NCBI GenBank assembly: GCA_003116995.1
Contig: BDSL01000204.1
Span: 1-64,000, forward strand
Direction of reading: 5' to 3'
DNA: 64,000 nt
Source of the DNA: Yamagishiella unicocca
Taxonomy: Eukaryota > Chlorophyta > Chlorophyceae > Chlamydomonadales > Volvocaceae
Both the position numbers and the translations under genes were made by a program. The notes under the pieces are model-generated. The model searched no databases. It worked only from the letters and a program-made list of their open reading frames with translations, and was not told where the DNA came from. Below, one piece after another: positions 61,430 through 64,000 of the stretch. Numbering within the stretch: position 1 is the stretch's first letter; the number at the start of each line of letters is the position of its first letter.

Positions 61430-61747
61430 ATGATCAATCTGGACATATTAGTCTCTGGATCGGCCACGTGTTATAATAACCAAGGACAAGAACCATATAT
61501 CAAATGCGGCGGGTACAGCATGTTACCCTGGATAATCCATGCAGCTGTCGTGTGGATGATATTGGTGATGCGGCAAATATCACCGCCTGCGTGGAGAGAT
61601 ATGCTCGCTCACACGGGATACACCTTCTTCTATGCAGTGCTGTATTTGGCGACAAATGCCTTCAATGCACACATTTTACATGTGCCAATTTACGTGGCTT
61701 TCAACACCATATATATTTACGTGCGCTATAATCTATATGGTGAGTAA
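61430..61747 (+). CDS. Small membrane protein
   Basis: The protein has 105 residues from the ATG at 61430. Hydrophobic segments near residues 34-50 (WIIHAAVVWMILVM), 66-80 (YTFFYAVLYLATNAF) and 86-101 suggest three helices. No family was recognised. Short 'ttccgtgttattgac' repeats follow its stop (61768-61810). Confidence 0.5.
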   Translation: MINLDILVSGSATCYNNQGQEPYIKCGGYSMLPWIIHAAVVWMILVMRQISPPAWRDMLAHTGYTFFYAVLYLATNAFNAHILHVPIYVAFNTIYIYVRYNLYGE

Positions 61748-61821
61748 ACGCCCATGCCACTTGTTAGTTCCGTGTTATTGACTTCCGTGTTATTGACTTC
61801 CGTGTTATTACTTACATAACT

Positions 61822-62007
61822 TTACCATTGGAATCTTTTCAGGGCACATTTTTTAATTCTCATATCGGTACAGAAAAAGAAAGGATCAATGATGTATCTG
61901 ATTCTCCTCAGGGATAATAAACAATTATCGGCCCGTGTATAGGCGCTTCCCATACCAGCCGGAGCAGTCGTCGAATAACACGGAATCTTCAGACCCACAA
62001 TATTCAA
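61822..62007 (-). CDS. Possible small protein
   Basis: A 61-codon frame with ATG at 62007 has ordinary composition and a basic C-terminal end (RIKKCALKRFQW). It has no supporting domain and may be a chance frame. Confidence 0.2.
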   Translation of the reverse strand: MNIVGLKIPCYSTTAPAGMGSAYTRADNCLLSLRRIRYIIDPFFFCTDMRIKKCALKRFQW

Positions 62008-62080
62008 TACACAATATCCTCAATATCCTCAATATCCTCAATATCCTCAATACAATATCCCCACAATATCCACAATATCC
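62005..62080. repeat. 'aatatcctc' tandem repeat
   Basis: About six 9-bp copies are followed by 'ccacaatat' copies. They produce a spurious NILNILNIL reading frame on the plus strand. Confidence 0.88.
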
Positions 62081-62087
62081 ACATGTG

Positions 62088-62546
62088 ATGACCACAAATC
62101 AATCTACACAGGATGCACAGACTCGCTTTAACACTGCCGAGTGCGCGAAGATAACAAATACCCACGACCAAGATAAGCACCGGAAGATATCACTACTTGA
62201 CATTTCGAGTGGTACAAGCTTGCTGGGACTGGTTGTGTGGAAGGACTCAATTGATATACCTCTGCAGTGTCAACACTCGTTGAGAATGTTCGATTTTCAT
62301 TGATTTTCATGTAAGACAATCTTATGAATATCCAACAATAATATGGTAAAGAGAAGGTCACTGATTGGATTGAACTAGCAGCAAGAAAATATGGATTGAC
62401 GATTGGTGATGTTGACCAACTTCCCAATCGCCTGACTTTAGCTAGAAATGTGTAGATATTGCGATATCCTGGAAAAGTCCCAAGCCCAGAAAGGCTTACA
62501 AACCGAGGATAGATTGATGGAGGAGTACAATCTACTTAGAATATGA
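62088..62546 (+). pseudogene. Broken gene of unknown function
   Basis: Three short plus-strand frames follow each other: 62088-62303 (ATG start, ending FDFH), about 62338-62455 (YGKEKVTDWIELAARKYG) and 62448-62546 (MCRYCDILEK). They look like parts of one protein separated by two indels. No domain was recognised. Confidence 0.3.
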
Positions 62547-62915
62547 CAATTTACCTATGACAATTTACCTAGAATGTGCTTCAGTACACTTGTCAGGTCC
62601 TGTACACCAATCATCGTCCTCATTTTGAATTTTGTTTTGATTGCTCGGAGTTCATAGATTACAAATTTGCGCACATTTTGCCAGAAATAGTTTACACTTT
62701 CGAAGACTGTTCAATAAGATGCATCATGCATAGAAACGTATATATAGATTAATAATGGATCCAAACATGGATCCAAGCACGTTATCGTACATCGTACATC
62801 GTACATCGTATATCATACGTCGTACATTTGAAAATATCCATGTATGTTGTTTGTATGTGAGATTGTGATGAGATTAAATGAAGTTGAAACGTTCTTAAAC
62901 GAGATTAAAGCGAGA
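62547..62915. other. Non-coding stretch
   Basis: No gene is seen. It contains a duplicated 'gacaatttacct', a 'catcgtacatcgtacat' run near 62790-62815 and TATATA at about 62742. Confidence 0.5.
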
Positions 62916-63770
62916 TCAAGCCGAGCATGGGCATGTTGGGTTATTCCTTAGCCAAGGACAGATGCAGTCTCCATGAAAGATGTGTTGACAGTGCAATCGG
63001 ACGATCACTGAAGATTTCATGAAATGTTCTTGACAGATGGGGCATTGCTTATTTGTTGAATCAGGCATGCCAACTGAAAATGTCTTTCTGGTCTTCTTCT
63101 CGCCGTTCTCTTGCATTGTCCATCCCAACTTGACAAGTTCGACCGCACCGCTCATGTACGACAGGGCCCGTGCAGGTGTTGTATCGATCGTCTCGTAAAT
63201 CTTGAAGCGCCTTCCCAGTATTCCCGACATGACGTTGGCAATGTTAAGGTCTGACTGAGAGGACTGCATTGGCCAATGTACATTTCTCGCATGTTGTAGG
63301 CAAGAGAATCGACATCAAATACTGCCGCGTCAGAGTCCAGTGTAGGTGGTTGATGATCAACATGTGAGCCGTAATCACACCGGGATGACATGGCTTTTGT
63401 AGGAAGATATCGATAACACACTCATCAATTTGTTCCAGGTGATACTCCACACGATAGTCGACACGTAGTACCGCGATACACTTCTGTACATACGATGCAT
63501 CTTTACATCTGCACTTGATCTCTCGCATGTCTAGCTCCAGCTCCATATGAGAAGGGGAATCGATAAGGATCAGGTCGCGCGTACGCAAGGGCCGTATACT
63601 TGACCACCAATGGCCTTCATTATATCACAGATCCTCTTGAATTCCTTTGCGTGCATTCGTGCTGCTGACGCTGCAATGCACGGTGGATAGTATATCCTTC
63701 GATCAGCACTCATCAGTGTTGTCATTCTCTGACTTTCCCCTCCCTCTTTCTGCCCCTTGTCGTTTAACAA
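62916..63770 (-). pseudogene. RING-finger protein, frameshifted
   Basis: Overlapping minus-strand frames (63770-63570, 63588-63244, 63421-63152, 63269-62916) form one broken gene. The last holds a RING-H2 finger: CPICQEHF, then LHCQHIFHGDCICPWL, then NPTCPC. RING fingers are E3 ubiquitin ligases. The final CxxC pair is compressed to CPC, so the last zinc site may be damaged or misread. The rest has MREIKCRCKDASYVQKCIAV and hydrophobic stretches, unrecognised. At least two frame changes are needed. Confidence 0.6.
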
Positions 63771-63826
63771 ACTTTCGGATTCCCTTTAGATTGGAATCAT
63801 ACTAGTGTATATCAAGTAGATCATAC

Positions 63827-63865
63827 AAGTGATTTAAAGGTGTATTATTATGGGGCACGACGCTG
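63827..63865. mobile_element. Degenerate partial 81-bp-family MITE
   Basis: The sequence 'gatttaaaggtgtattatta' followed by TGGGGCACGACGCTG resembles one end of the family with a few changes. The other end is absent. Confidence 0.55.
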
Positions 63866-63915
63866 AAGTAGATCAAAAGTAGATCAAAAGTAGATCAAAA
63901 GTAGATCAAGTAGTT
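63866..63915. repeat. 'agtagatcaaa' tandem repeat
   Basis: Five copies lie between the partial MITE and the final gene fragment, overlapping that gene's stop. Confidence 0.85.
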
Positions 63916-64000
63916 TGAGTCAACAGCAGCTGGTCGAGATATGCTTTCATACGTTGCGCCTTGTCATGATAACCTTGTAGTCCTGCAAAGTGCACAAAAG
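63906..64000 (-). CDS. C-terminal fragment of a gene running off the window
   Basis: An open minus-strand frame enters from the right edge and ends at the TGA at 63906-63908. The visible end (LQGYHDKAQRMKAYLDQLLL) is helical and basic. Too little is present to name it. Confidence 0.45.
   Translation of the reverse strand, partial: FVHFAGLQGYHDKAQRMKAYLDQLLLTQTT

Noticed and set aside
1..64000. tRNA or rRNA genes
   Set aside because: I saw no cloverleaf-like or rRNA-like segments by eye. A tRNAscan and Rfam search would be decisive.

Overview
The window looks like part of a large double-stranded DNA virus of the Nucleocytoviricota (a giant virus, probably of an amoeba or another protist), or an endogenous copy of one. 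Closely packed genes lie on both strands. Their products are a typical giant-virus mix: an A18-like SF2 helicase, a SNF2-like ATPase with an internal RING finger, a DEAH-box RNA helicase, a TATA-binding-protein-like factor, an eIF4E-like cap-binding protein, a Nudix hydrolase, a SWIB-domain protein, a candidate Ulp1-like protease, a ubiquitin-specific protease, a prolyl 4-hydroxylase, an aquaporin, and several large repetitive surface or fibre proteins. I see no rRNA, tRNA, bacterial operon or CRISPR array. I cannot name the virus family from this window alone.

Layout. 0-6 kb: a frameshifted unknown gene, a frameshifted nucleoside-hydrolase-like gene, an enolase-like scrap, eIF4E, a HIRAN protein and two unknown genes separated by a nested pair of small transposons. 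6-18 kb: a fibre-like protein with a C-terminal peptidase S74 chaperone domain, low-complexity and coiled-coil proteins, Nudix, SWIB, and membrane and repeat proteins. 18-25 kb: A18-like helicase, a decayed AT-rich USP gene, a basic repeat protein and the SNF2-RING ATPase. 24.6-35 kb: a second fibre or adhesin (SBBP-like, PA14/GLEYA-like and LamG-like regions), the Ulp1-like candidate, a PPP-type metallophosphatase, the aquaporin and a basic protein. 35.6-48.4 kb: one enormous Pro/Thr/Ser-rich repetitive membrane gene. 48.5-64 kb: an Ala/Gln-rich helical protein, the DEAH helicase, prolyl 4-hydroxylase with decaying tandem copies, small membrane proteins, the TBP-like gene, a trypsin-like protease and a RING protein.

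Two themes cross the window. First, two related families of miniature inverted-repeat elements (81 bp and 100 bp) start CAGCGTTG, end CAACGCTG and have 8-bp target-site duplications. That combination resembles hAT-type elements. One copy is nested in another, and several touch gene ends. Second, many genes are broken by single-base frameshifts, often in homopolymers or repeats. Either the assembly carries uncorrected indel errors or part of the locus is decaying. I treat these genes as single loci and give the frame changes without reconstructing the proteins.

The genes suggest virus-coded transcription (TBP-like, A18-like and SNF2 ATPases), RNA processing and translation control (DEAH helicase, eIF4E, Nudix), ubiquitin or SUMO manipulation (USP, RINGs, Ulp1-like), and a rich surface coat (S74 fibre, LamG adhesin, giant Pro-rich protein, collagen-like protein, prolyl hydroxylase that could modify such proteins).
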